Part shown: positions 23,263 to 32,705 of the stretch, one piece after another
Numbering within the stretch: the stretch's first letter is position 1
Layout: every line of letters begins with the position of its first letter
Assembly: GCA_035295665.1 (NCBI GenBank)
Contig: DATGIQ010000647.1
Location: 1-42,112 of the forward strand
DNA length: 42,112 bases
Reading direction: 5' to 3'
Source of the DNA: DATGIQ01 sp035295665
GTDB taxonomy: Bacteria > Planctomycetota > Planctomycetia > Gemmatales > Gemmataceae
Translations under genes and position numbers: made by a program
The notes under the pieces: generated by a model
Seen by the model: the letters and a program-made list of their open reading frames with translations, nothing else
What the model was told of the DNA's origin: nothing
The model's database searches: none

Positions 23263-26200
23263 TTACGGATAGGAATGGCTGCGCTGGAAATACTCGCTGC
23301 TGGCCACGATTGCGGCGATCAGCTGCTCGTCCGTGGACCGGGCCGCGATGGCGTTCAGATATATGGACGTCTCCAATGCCGACGGTGCCCGTCCCAGGTA
23401 CGTGCTGAACAGCTGCGTGATCAGACGGCGATGGTATTCGTCGCTGGCCAACAGAGCGTCCGTTACCTGCATTCGCGTCAGGGTGTTGTTGTTCAGCCCA
23501 TTCAGGAACCCTTGCGAACCGGCCGTATCCCGATCGCGACCCAGGATATCCCGGTAGGCCTGGTTGAGCCACTTACTGTTGTCGGAAGCACCCAGCGCCG
23601 GATTCTGGAAATACTCCGGCGAGCTAACCAGGCTACTGATAAGCTGCTCATCGGTAGTCCCGGCTGCGAGCTGGGCCACCCGGCCGGCGTTCTCCGCAGC
23701 GGACGGGGAGCGGCGCAGGTAGGTCTTGAATAACGTGGTCACCAGGTTACTACGGTACTCCGTGCTGGTGTCGACGGAACTGGCCAACGCCTGACGCTGG
23801 GCCTGGTAGCCGACCAGGATGGTGTTCAGATGGGTGCCCAAACCCGGGCCGTCCGGGGCCCGGCCCAGCAGCTTGTTGTACAGGCTGGTCAGGTACTGGG
23901 TGTTGCTAAGCAGACCGTCTGGACCGCGCTGCTCGGGGCGGAAGAAGTATTCGTTTGAGCCGAGCACGATCGATTCAAAGACTTCATCCTGGCTTGGCTT
24001 GCCTGGGCCGGCGGAAGGCTGAGTCAGGAGCGGCATCCACAGATTGATCTCCTGCGCTGTCGGGAGCCGCATCAGATACGTGGCATAGGTCACGGTAACC
24101 AAGTGGGCGCGATATTCGACGCTGTTCACAAACGTTTGCACGATCCCGGCCCGGGCACCGCTCTCGGCCTGGCTGAGGGCCTGAACGAAAGTTGCACTGC
24201 CACCACTGTCCGCCGGACGGCCGAGCACGTTTTGGTACACGGAGCTTACCCAGTTCACATCGTTGGCGGCCAGCGTGGTGGCCGTGCCGGCCTGCCGGGC
24301 AAAGTACTCGGCGGAGGAAACAATCGCAGCGATGATCCCTTCGTCCGAGGCACCGCTTTGCAGTGCGCCCAGGTAGATGGCAACGTCGGCAGCGCTGGCG
24401 GGACGGCCCAAGTACTTCTGGAAGTCCGCCTGGATGAGATCCGTTCGGTACTCTGTGGATGTGGCAAGGATCTGGACAACCTGGCTGCGCGAAACGCCAT
24501 TTTGGAGCTGGCCCAGGAAGAAGGTCTGCCCACCCGGGTCGAGGGGGCGGTTCAACAGATCGCTGTAGATCGCCGTCAGCCAACTGGCGTTCGTGCCGCC
24601 GTGATTGTTGAAGTACTCGTCGCTGGCTACGACCGCGGAGAGGAACGCTTCATCGGTCATCCCGCGCTGAAGCAGTCCGAGCCACGCATTCACGTCTCCC
24701 GCCGAAGCGGGACGGTGCAGATAGTGGTTGAAGAAGGTGTTGATCAACAGCACACGGTACTCGTCGCTGTGCAGGATCGTGCTGACGACGCCGCTGCGTA
24801 CGGCCAACTCTGTTTGCGATAAGCTGCTCAGCCAGCCGTTGAGCTCCGAGAGGCTCGGAGCCGAGCTGCGGCCCAGGATCGACGGATTCGTGTACAGCGC
24901 GGTGACGAAGCTGATGTCGGTGCTGCCGGTGACCTGGAAGAATTCGGGGGAGGATGCGATGGCGGCAATGACCTGCTCGGGGCTTGCACCCTGCTTGAGG
25001 TCCTGGAGCCAGATCGCAATCTCGGCCGGGCTGGCCGCTCGTTGCAGCAGCGTCTGATAGAAACCGGTGGCGGCGGGGTGCTGCGCCGTGATCACGCCAT
25101 TGTAAATCGTATCGGCGCGGGCTTCGTCCGAAGTAACAATCCCCTGGGCCGTCGGCTGGAGGAACGTGAAGCGAACCGATTCCAGGGAGTTATCGAAGCC
25201 GAGGAACCCATTCGTATCGGCCTGGCGCGACAGGAGGTCATGGTAGAGCCCAGTGACGAAGCGGCCGTTGTCCGACGTGTTGATGACGAACCGGCCGGTG
25301 AAGGCGTCGCTCGGATTCTCGCCGTTGACCATGTTGCCGTTCTGATCCATCTTGTTGCCGACCAGGTCCTGGACAGTGGGCGTCACCGTCAAGGTGTAAA
25401 CGCCATCGAGGACTTGCGGCAGGAAAACGACCTGGAAGGTCATGTGATTGATCGGATCGGTATCGTTCACGGCCAGAATGGTGACCGGTCCGCTCGGTCC
25501 GGCGAGCTGGACGTTGCTGGGAGTGATCGTCCGCGGATCGACCGGGTGATCGAAGGCCAGGGTGACGGAGGTCAGTCCAGGGCTGGTGGGCGTATTCGGC
25601 GACACGGTCAAGACACGCGGCCCTTCGACCTGCGTGGACAGGGTGAAGGCGCCCCGGCCCAGCGTTCCCGCCACGACTTCCTGGAAATCGGAACTGATCT
25701 GAAGGTCCTTGACCGGTACATTCGGCATGCCATTGCCGGCCCGCGTCCAGGTGGCCGCGTTATCCACAGAGACATAGACGCCGACCTGAGTCCCGACGTA
25801 AATCTTGCCGTTGGGAGCACCCGGCAACGCGCGGGGATCGATGACCATGGAGTAGGCCGGCAGATTGGGCAAATTGCCGCTGACATCGTTCCAGGTCGCG
25901 CCGCCGTCGGTGGTCTGGAAAACGTGGCCGCCCGTGCCGCCCAGCATGACGTAGGCGGTCTTGGGATCGCGCGGATCGACCGTGATGCCATTGACCCTCG
26001 CGCCGGGCAAGCCGGCGGAGCGATTGGGGAATCCGTTGCCGCCGCCAGCGAGGTCCACGAACACGAGCCCATTGCGGGTCCCGGCGTAGAAGACATCGCT
26101 GCCGGGGCCGAACGCCAGGGCGGTGATCACATCGCCGTTGGCCGTCAGAATCGAGCTAACCTGGTCCCACTGGGCGGCCCCGTTATCGGTCTCGTACACC

Positions 26201-29200
26201 CTGTCCGAACCGTACATGAGCTCATCCTGGTACTGTCCATTCACGTCGAGCAGCTTGTTGGGGTTCACCGTCAAGGGTGGGAACGCGGCAACGAGTGCGC
26301 CCAGATCGATTCCCTTGATAGCCCCCTGGAACGTTCCCTGGGCGCCGCTTGCCTGGGACACGGAGATCTGGGCTTGCACATCGACGAGGTTGGCCACGAC
26401 GCGGTAGACCGAGCTCGTGGCGCCCGCTGGAGCCGACGGATCGCGGGGACCGGTACGGACGGCGCCGGCAAAGGGTCCTTCATCGGCAAACGGATCGGCC
26501 AAACCCCCGAGACCTCCGCCGGCATCGGTGCTCTCCCATTGGAGGGACCCCGTCGAACGGACCCAGCCGCTGCTTTGCAAGGAAGCGTCGAGCATTTGGC
26601 GGCTGTAGGGATCGATCGCTACCGAGGTCATGTCGGCGATCTGGAGGTTGCCATTCAGGTCCGTAAACGTCATTCCCGGCTCGAACGGCGTGGGGACTCC
26701 GATATCCGATTCGATGGAGATCGACGATTTCGATTTATCCGTGAACACCAAGCCCGCACCGGCGCCGCCGCTGGTCGTATCGTACGCCCAGCCCTGGCTG
26801 ACCCCGCGATAAATGCCCCCTTCGGTGCCGACCAGGAGCCGGCCGAGAGGATCGAAGACCAGGCTGTGAATCACACCCGGAAGGAGGAGCTGCGGCACGA
26901 GGGCATTGGTAGCTCCGGGATCATTCTGGACGCCGGAATCGGTCGTTTGCAGATCGTACCAGAAGACACCTTCCCCTTCGTAGTTGACAGCACCCATGCC
27001 CAGGTACGAACCGGGCTCGCGGAAGTCCTTGGCACCGTTGAGGACCGAGTTGGCGACGGCGTCCCCTGCCTTGGTGATGTCATCGCCATCATTGGGGATG
27101 ATGGGGAGCGGCCCCGGCGGATAATAAACCGTGGCATCGAAGTCGGTATCGCGCATGTTGCGGGTGTCGACACGGATGAAGGCATGGGCACGGGACGCTT
27201 CCAGGAAGTTGGGCGTGACGTTGGACGGGATGAAATAGCGATTGGAGCCGCCCATATACACGACCGCAGGATCGGTCGGATCGACCGCGAGGGCGCCCAC
27301 GCTGCTCGCCTCGAATCCCAGCGTAAACAGGTTTAGCCAGTTACGCGGCTTGGCGGGATTCGTCGTGGGCACGTTTTCGCGCAACATCACGTGCGTCCAG
27401 CTCAAGCCGCCGTTCTTGGATTTGTACAACCCGAAGGAGTTGGCCAGGCCGTTGTCCGTTTCCGATTTCTGCTGGCGATCTTCGAAGCTGCCCTGGCTCG
27501 CTGGCGGCCGGCCCATCAGAACATAGAGAGTCCCTTCATCCGCCACATTGTCCTGAGCCTGGGCAATGGTAACCCGGCCGATCGCCAGGCCGCCGCCGTT
27601 GGGATAACCCGGGGCGGACGGCAACTTCGTTGAATCGATTCCCGTGGGGCCGTTATTGTTCAACGGGGACCACGTCACCAGGCCGTTCTTGGGGTCGTGT
27701 CCACCGACCACCTGGAACCAGCTGTCCCCGCGGTTGGGCGACTTCCATAATCCGGCCGTGTCGCTTCCCGGCACCAGGCCGATGTTACCCAGGCCGATGT
27801 AGAGGTCTTCCTCGAAATCGGAGAGCCGGTCGATCACGAGGTCGGTCACCGAGGCCAGGGCCGTGCCGGCCGCCAGCGCGGCGCCGGTGTCCAGGAACAT
27901 TTTGGTCGGATCCAGGACATCGACCCAGGTGACCCCGCCGTCCTGGGAGCGGTAGACGCCGGGTCCGAACTTTCCGCCGGATGCGACCGCCACATAGATC
28001 GACGTGAGGCCGTCCCTGCCGGGTCGGGAGACCGCGATCTTGGATACCCGCGCTCCGTTCAGCACGGCATTGCCGACCAGCGTCCAGGTCTTGCCGCCGT
28101 CGGTCGACTTCAGGACGCCGACGCCGGGCTGTGAGCTCAGCTGATTATCGGCCACGCCGGTTGCGGCGTAAATGGTATCGGGGGTGTGCGGATCGACCGC
28201 GACGCCGCCGATGGCGATCGGCACCGGCCCGGTAGTGGGATCGGTCACGTAATCGGTCAGCGGAGTCCAGTTGGCGCCACCGTCGGTCGTCTTCCATACG
28301 CCGCCGTTGTCAGTGCCGACATAAATGATGTTGCCGTTGGGATCGCGTGGGTCCAAATCGATCGAGGTAATGTGGCCGGAAACCGTCGTGTAGTTGACGC
28401 CTTGGTTGTCGTAGCGAATGGGTCCCGGTCCCATCGCTTGCCAGGCCGTCAGACTCGGCCCCTGGTAGTTGAACGTGATCGTGGAACGGGTCGTTGCTCC
28501 GCCGCGACTGGTGGCCGTGACGCCAACGGTGTAGATCCCCGGCAAACTCAATGGCAGGGTAGTCGTGAAATTCCCTTCCGCGTCGAAATCGGTCAGCTGA
28601 AAGCTGGCCTGGCCATTGCTGAAGGTCGTGCCGCTGTTGCGCAGGTCGAACGTGATGGAGGCGATATTGTTGATGCCGAACACGTCCGAGACCTGCCCGA
28701 GGATGGTGGGGTCCGTTGTGTTGCCGCCGAAGTTGGCGGTAGCGCCGAAGCCCGGGTTCCGCAAGCGCAAATTGTTGACCCCCGGAGCCACGGTATCGGT
28801 GAAGACGGTCTGCACATGGACATCATCGACGCCCACGATCAACTTGCCCTGGTTGTTGACCGAAGCGAACCGCAAGCGAATCGTTCTCCCTTTGAACGCA
28901 CTCACATCAAAGCTGAAGGTCCGGTAGGCGCCAAAATCGAGGTCAGTGCCCGGCGTGGTGATGAAGAGATTCCGGAACACTCCGCTGCCGACGTCGGTGA
29001 TGCTGCCCTGGGGATCGACCAGATCGATACGCACCTGCTGGTTGGGCCTTCGCGGTGTGATGCTGGGGAAATAATCCAGCGATGGCGTCTGCGTCGGATC
29101 CGTGTAGCCCACCTGCGAGTTGAGGTTGTTGATGTAGAGCTGGAACGACAAAATGGCTTGCGACGCCGTGGCCGGGATCGTGACATCCTGGTAGAGAATG

Positions 29201-32200
29201 TGCATCCCTTCGTAATCGCTGGGTTTCTGGAAGAAGCCATTGAAGCCATACAGGTTGCCAAAATTATCTTGATGCTGCGTATTGGAGGTATCGTTGGCTT
29301 GCGGGATGACCGCATCGGCCTCGTCGAGCATGGCCGCGTACCGTCCCTGGGGAGCGGGCGGCACGGGGACGCCGCTGAGGGGGCTGCTCGGGTTGCTCTC
29401 GACCGACCACTGGCCATGGCTGCCGGTCTCCTCGAAGGTCTGCCAACCGACGAGGTTGCCGGCTTCGCCGGTCTGGTCGGGGGTCTCGAATGTTCCGTTA
29501 TCGACCAAGTCGCCGCTGACCAAGGTGCCCGTCACCGTGAACGTAGTAGCCCGAATGAAGGGATCGCTGGCCACGGCCAGGTAGCTCGGTCCGACACTGG
29601 GGCCGCCGCCACTGGTCGCAAAGAAATGGGGCCGGTCGAACTGGCCGCCCTGTAGGCTCTGGATGGTCACAAAGTTATCGACGGCTCCGCTCAGGCTCAC
29701 GACAATGGCGGGGAAGAGAGTCCGGTTGAGGTCGGTAATGGCAATGCTTTGCGGCTGGCTGAACGTCCCGCTCAGGATGTTCGGAAGCCGGGTGCTGTTG
29801 AAGCGTACGCCTTGCTGGTTGAACAAAACCGTGACGTACAGGTTGCCCGGGTTGCCGCTGGTGAGCGACGCCGACTGATTGGTGACGGCAATATCGGGGT
29901 AGCCGTCGCCGTTCAGATCGCCCACGGCAATGGCACTGGGATTCTCGCCCGCGTTAAAGGTTCCCAGCAGCGTGAAGTTGCCTTTGCCATCATTGTGCAA
30001 GACGACAACTTGGCCAGCCTGTTTGCTATCGACAACGGCCAAGTCTATGCTGCCGTCGTGCTCCAGATCCGCGGCCGCAATGGCTGCGGCATTGGTCAGC
30101 GCCGGTACCGCAAGCTCCACCGGTGCCGCGAAGGTCCGATCGCCGTTGCCCGCCAGGAACGTCACGCCGCTCTTGGCGCCGTTGTGCGAGATGGCGACGT
30201 CGAGGTGGCCGGTGTGGCGAAAATCTCCCACCGCGATTCCAGTCGGCGCGAACGTCATGCCGGGTACGGTATTCAGTGCGATCGGCGGCAGCAGGGCGAA
30301 CGAGCCGGTGCCGCTGTTCGCCAAGATGGTCAGCGTGCCATCCGTCGGATTGGTGACGAGGATATCTTCCTTGCCGGTGCCGGTCAGATCGGCCAGCGCG
30401 AGGCCCAGCGGCATCGGCGTCGGCGAAAGGATGCTCGTCCCCACATTAAACGTCACGGGCGCCGCAAAGGTTTCCGATCCCTGGCTAAGCAAGACGGTGA
30501 CCGTGCTGGAGGAGAGAAGCGGACCCGCAGCGGCGGAGCCGATCACGATGTCCGGCACATGGTCGCCGTTGACATCACCGACGACGATGCTGCTGCCGGG
30601 ACCACTCGATAGAGGAATATCCGAGGAAACGAGTAACGTTCCGTCCCCTTTGCCCCGCAACAGCGAACTGTCGTTGCCGGTCACATTGGCCGTGACCACG
30701 TCGTCCACCACCTTCGTTTGGCTGTTGACATGGACGGCCACTGTCATGGGGTTAGCATCGACCCGATAACTGGTCGGAGCAGCAAAGGCAATCGAACCCT
30801 GGGTGCGGTTGAGCAAAACCGTCACGGAACCGGGGGCGGCGTCCGTGATGGGATTGTTATCGTTGCTGACGATGACATCCAGCATTCCGTCGCTGTCGAA
30901 GTCCCCCAGAGCCACGCTGCTCGGGTTGGCGTTGGCCGCGAACGGAATCGGCGAGCTGAAGAAACCATTGCCCAGGTTTTGAAAGACCAGGACTTGGCCG
31001 CCGTTGGTCTTGGTGGTGGCGACGATGTCAGGCCGGCCGATGCGGCTGATTTGGCCCACGGCGACAGCAGACGTGGCCGTGGTGGTCAGGATTGGCCCCT
31101 GGGCAAAATTGGGCGTGCCGGCTACCGCAGTGCTGTTGAACAAGACACGGGCACCGGAGGATGCACTGACCACGAGGTCGGCAAGGGCGAGCCGGCTGCG
31201 ATTGTCCTTCAAATCGGTACCGGCGGCAATTCCCGAGGGTTTGGTGAGGCCCGTGTCGAAGGCGACACCAGTCGTGAATTTCCCTTTGTTGGCCGGATCG
31301 GCTGGCAGGACCGTCACATCGTAGTGGTTGTTGCTGTCCGTGCCGGAATCGACCACGGCCAGGTCGAGCGCACCATGACCGGAAAAATCTCCCGCCACGA
31401 GGCCGACCGGATTCTTGCCGGCATCGTACGTGGTCCCCACGCCGAATTGTCCCTGGCCATTGTTGAGGAAGACGGTGACGTTATTCGTGCCAAGATTGGC
31501 AACCGCGATATCCGGCGGGCCGTTCGAATTGGCCAAGTTGGCCACGATCAGGGCCTGCGGGTTGGCTCCATCCGGCAAGAGCAAGGTGGTCGATGGGGTC
31601 GTTTCGAAGATTCCGGCCGCCAGTCCACGGAATATCTCCACGTCGTTGGTGCCCGAGTTGGCCACAATCAGATCGGGCAGGCCGGTCTTGTGCAGCTCAG
31701 CCACCATGGCCGCCGTGGGCTTGGGATTCCCACCGTTGCTGGGATAGTTGGTGATGGACTGAACGCTGGAATCGCCCGGAATCGTTACCAGCGACACATT
31801 GGCCGCACCTGCGTTGGCCACCACCAGCTGCTTGGTTTGGGCCAAGGGGAGATTGTCATCGGTATCGTGGATCTGGTCGCCGCGGACGAACAGGGTGTAC
31901 TGATCCGCCGTCAAGGCAGCACCGCCGTTGTAGGACAGCGTGACCTGATGGTTCAGGCTGTCATAAGCGGCCGAATCGATACTGATCGACCGTCCGCCCG
32001 AGGCGAACAGCAGATAGTTCGCCGTACTCTGAGCCTGAGCCGCATTGACGGCCTCGGAGAACTTCACCGACAAGCTGGGCTGGCCACTCGCTGTGCTGCT
32101 GCCATTCGCCGGCATCACCGCGACGATGAACGGGGCGTCATTGGACAGGAGCACCCGGGTTTCGAGGTGTTCGAGAACCAGGCGTGTCCGGCGACGGCCT

Positions 32201-32277
32201 GCCAAGTCGCTCTGCCCTTTGGGGCCCTGGCGCCGAGATCTTTGGCGAAGAATCCGGGAGAAGGCAGTGAACTTCAT
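23263..32277 (-). CDS. Giant secreted multidomain protein (FG-GAP, Asp-box and DUF4214 repeats)
   Basis: A 9-kb uninterrupted frame encodes 3004 residues. The ATG at 32277 with GAGGTTA upstream is preferred to one 75 bases earlier. Order: basic N-terminus with a LEPR-xLL-like planctomycete sorting motif (LEHLETRVLLS, about 38); an Ig-like domain (about 45-155, VMPANGSSTASG); FG-GAP/VCBS beta-propeller repeats (about 160-905, e.g. GDLNGDGYPDIAVTN, VGDVNGDHVPDIVIG); a jelly-roll segment (about 915-1165); Asp-box propeller repeats (about 1280-2215, KTTDGGANW, KSTDGGKTW, QTTDGGATW); a second Ig-like domain (2220-2340); and DUF4214 repeats to the end. The parts suggest a cell-surface or extracellular protein that binds calcium and carbohydrate or protein ligands. 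No protease or other catalytic site was recognised. The gene stands alone; its neighbours do not indicate a pathway. Confidence 0.92.
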   Translation of the reverse strand: MKFTAFSRILRQRSRRQGPKGQSDLAGRRRTRLVLEHLETRVLLSNDAPFIVAVMPANGSSTASGQPSLSVKFSEAVNAAQAQSTANYLLFASGGRSISIDSAAYDSLNHQVTLSYNGGAALTADQYTLFVRGDQIHDTDDNLPLAQTKQLVVANAGAANVSLVTIPGDSSVQSITNYPSNGGNPKPTAAMVAELHKTGLPDLIVANSGTNDVEIFRGLAAGIFETTPSTTLLLPDGANPQALIVANLANSNGPPDIAVANLGTNNVTVFLNNGQGQFGVGTTYDAGKNPVGLVAGDFSGHGALDLAVVDSGTDSNNHYDVTVLPADPANKGKFTTGVAFDTGLTKPSGIAAGTDLKDNRSRLALADLVVSASSGARVLFNSTAVAGTPNFAQGPILTTTATSAVAVGQISRIGRPDIVATTKTNGGQVLVFQNLGNGFFSSPIPFAANANPSSVALGDFDSDGMLDVIVSNDNNPITDAAPGSVTVLLNRTQGSIAFAAPTSYRVDANPMTVAVHVNSQTKVVDDVVTANVTGNDSSLLRGKGDGTLLVSSDIPLSSGPGSSIVVGDVNGDHVPDIVIGSAAAGPLLSSSTVTVLLSQGSETFAAPVTFNVGTSILSPTPMPLGLALADLTGTGKEDILVTNPTDGTLTILANSGTGSFALLPPIALNTVPGMTFAPTGIAVGDFRHTGHLDVAISHNGAKSGVTFLAGNGDRTFAAPVELAVPALTNAAAIAAADLEHDGSIDLAVVDSKQAGQVVVLHNDGKGNFTLLGTFNAGENPSAIAVGDLNGDGYPDIAVTNQSASLTSGNPGNLYVTVLFNQQGVRFNSTRLPNILSGTFSQPQSIAITDLNRTLFPAIVVSLSGAVDNFVTIQSLQGGQFDRPHFFATSGGGPSVGPSYLAVASDPFIRATTFTVTGTLVSGDLVDNGTFETPDQTGEAGNLVGWQTFEETGSHGQWSVESNPSSPLSGVPVPPAPQGRYAAMLDEADAVIPQANDTSNTQHQDNFGNLYGFNGFFQKPSDYEGMHILYQDVTIPATASQAILSFQLYINNLNSQVGYTDPTQTPSLDYFPSITPRRPNQQVRIDLVDPQGSITDVGSGVFRNLFITTPGTDLDFGAYRTFSFDVSAFKGRTIRLRFASVNNQGKLIVGVDDVHVQTVFTDTVAPGVNNLRLRNPGFGATANFGGNTTDPTILGQVSDVFGINNIASITFDLRNSGTTFSNGQASFQLTDFDAEGNFTTTLPLSLPGIYTVGVTATSRGGATTRSTITFNYQGPSLTAWQAMGPGPIRYDNQGVNYTTVSGHITSIDLDPRDPNGNIIYVGTDNGGVWKTTDGGANWTPLTDYVTDPTTGPVPIAIGGVAVDPHTPDTIYAATGVADNQLSSQPGVGVLKSTDGGKTWTLVGNAVLNGARVSKIAVSRPGRDGLTSIYVAVASGGKFGPGVYRSQDGGVTWVDVLDPTKMFLDTGAALAAGTALASVTDLVIDRLSDFEEDLYIGLGNIGLVPGSDTAGLWKSPNRGDSWFQVVGGHDPKNGLVTWSPLNNNGPTGIDSTKLPSAPGYPNGGGLAIGRVTIAQAQDNVADEGTLYVLMGRPPASQGSFEDRQQKSETDNGLANSFGLYKSKNGGLSWTHVMLRENVPTTNPAKPRNWLNLFTLGFEASSVGALAVDPTDPAVVYMGGSNRYFIPSNVTPNFLEASRAHAFIRVDTRNMRDTDFDATVYYPPGPLPIIPNDGDDITKAGDAVANSVLNGAKDFREPGSYLGMGAVNYEGEGVFWYDLQTTDSGVQNDPGATNALVPQLLLPGVIHSLVFDPLGRLLVGTEGGIYRGVSQGWAYDTTSGGAGAGLVFTDKSKSSISIESDIGVPTPFEPGMTFTDLNGNLQIADMTSVAIDPYSRQMLDASLQSSGWVRSTGSLQWESTDAGGGLGGLADPFADEGPFAGAVRTGPRDPSAPAGATSSVYRVVANLVDVQAQISVSQASGAQGTFQGAIKGIDLGALVAAFPPLTVNPNKLLDVNGQYQDELMYGSDRVYETDNGAAQWDQVSSILTANGDVITALAFGPGSDVFYAGTRNGLVFVDLAGGGNGFPNRSAGLPGARVNGITVDPRDPKTAYVMLGGTGGHVFQTTDGGATWNDVSGNLPNLPAYSMVIDPRALPGAPNGKIYVGTQVGVYVSVDNAATWTRAGNGMPNVPVKDLQISSDFQEVVAGTLGRGAFTLSTQVEGPRVLTVSPNTPTSPGLTSVTLAFDHPVDPRTITPSNVQLAGPSGPVTILAVNDTDPINHMTFQVVFLPQVLDGVYTLTVTPTVQDLVGNKMDQNGNMVNGENPSDAFTGRFVINTSDNGRFVTGLYHDLLSRQADTNGFLGFDNSLESVRFTFLQPTAQGIVTSDEARADTIYNGVITAQHPAATGFYQTLLQRAASPAEIAIWLQDLKQGASPEQVIAAIASSPEFFQVTGSTDISFVTALYTNPSILGRSSAPSLSELNGWLSSLSQTELAVRSGVVSTILHSDEYRVLLINTFFNHYLHRPASAGDVNAWLGLLQRGMTDEAFLSAVVASDEYFNNHGGTNASWLTAIYSDLLNRPLDPGGQTFFLGQLQNGVSRSQVVQILATSTEYRTDLIQADFQKYLGRPASAADVAIYLGALQSGASDEGIIAAIVSSAEYFARQAGTATTLAANDVNWVSSVYQNVLGRPADSGGSATFVQALSQAESGARAGIVQTFVNSVEYRAHLVTVTYATYLMRLPTAQEINLWMPLLTQPSAGPGKPSQDEVFESIVLGSNEYFFRPEQRGPDGLLSNTQYLTSLYNKLLGRAPDGPGLGTHLNTILVGYQAQRQALASSVDTSTEYRSNLVTTLFKTYLRRSPSAAENAGRVAQLAAGTTDEQLISSLVSSPEYFQNPALGASDNSKWLNQAYRDILGRDRDTAGSQGFLNGLNNNTLTRMQVTDALLASDEYHRRLITQLFSTYLGRAPSALETSIYLNAIAARSTDEQLIAAIVASSEYFQRSHSYP
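23275..25262 (-). repeat. Six tandem DUF4214 units (about 110 residues each) in the giant protein
   Basis: Each unit has two half-motifs: a (Y/F)xxLLGRxxD-type helix (GLYHDLLSRQAD, AIYSDLLNRPLD, SVYQNVLGRPAD, SLYNKLLGRAPD, QAYRDILGRDRD) and a YLxRxPSAxE-type helix (HYLHRPASAGD, KYLGRPASAAD, TYLRRSPSAAE, TYLGRAPSALE), each followed by a (V/I)xSxEY(F/R) end. The second unit has a divergent first half. Confidence 0.85.
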
Positions 32278-32666
32278 ACAGGTTAACCTCGATGGTATCC
32301 GACCGTGCCGTGGACCAAGCCGAGCGGATGGAAGGCAATCGACCACGGGCACGGATTAAGAATCAGTAGGTCCAGGGGTCGCAACCGGGCGCTCCCAACA
32401 GTACACCAAAAATAAAGACGAACCTCAGCGTCGAAACGATTTCGGTAAAGTAGGGTGACGATGCGGACAGTCCGGTGGAGAAGCTACGAACCGGGGTAGG
32501 CTTCCTCGGCTACCCAAATTCCTTAATAAGATGGCGCCTGAATCGGGTCTGAGCAAGAGGAAAGTTGGGTAGTCCATCCAGAACGGCGTAGGTCAGGGAG
32601 AATTTGCCGGCCTTTGGCTAGTTGACCTGAACTATCATTGCTGCGGAGGTGAGCGGTGAGTCCGGA
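32278..32666. other. Intergenic region between the giant gene and the dipeptidase gene
   Basis: No gene with a ribosome-binding site was found here. A short hairpin (GGGTAG...CTACCC, about 32494-32516) is the only visible structure. The region is upstream of the giant gene and presumably holds its promoter, but no convincing -35/-10 pair stood out. Confidence 0.4.
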
Positions 32667-32698
32667 CCGGCGCCGCTTTCTGCTGCCGGAGACGCCGG
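32667..32698 (-). terminator. GC-rich hairpin downstream of the dipeptidase gene
   Basis: CCGGCG (32667-32672) pairs with CGCCGG (32693-32698), with further inner pairing, just after the dipeptidase stop at 32706. There is no T tract. Confidence 0.3.
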
Positions 32699-32705
32699 AA
32701 TTTCA

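Noticed and set aside
25042..27336. 764-codon open frame on the plus strand, opposite the giant gene
   Set aside because: It is antisense to a continuous 3004-residue coding frame with recognisable repeat motifs; it has no ribosome-binding site and no recognisable domain. It is a high-GC mirror frame.
28186..29655. 489-codon plus-strand open frame opposite the giant gene
   Set aside because: Antisense shadow of the Asp-box and jelly-roll coding sequence.
25640..31830. Possible CRISPR array or DNA tandem repeat in the giant gene
   Set aside because: The repetition is at protein level (FG-GAP, Asp-box motifs) with varying spacing and sequence; there are no identical DNA repeats with uniform spacers.
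30718..32286. 522-codon plus-strand open frame opposite the FG-GAP region
   Set aside because: Same reason: a mirror of the giant gene, with repetitive basic/acidic composition and no start context.
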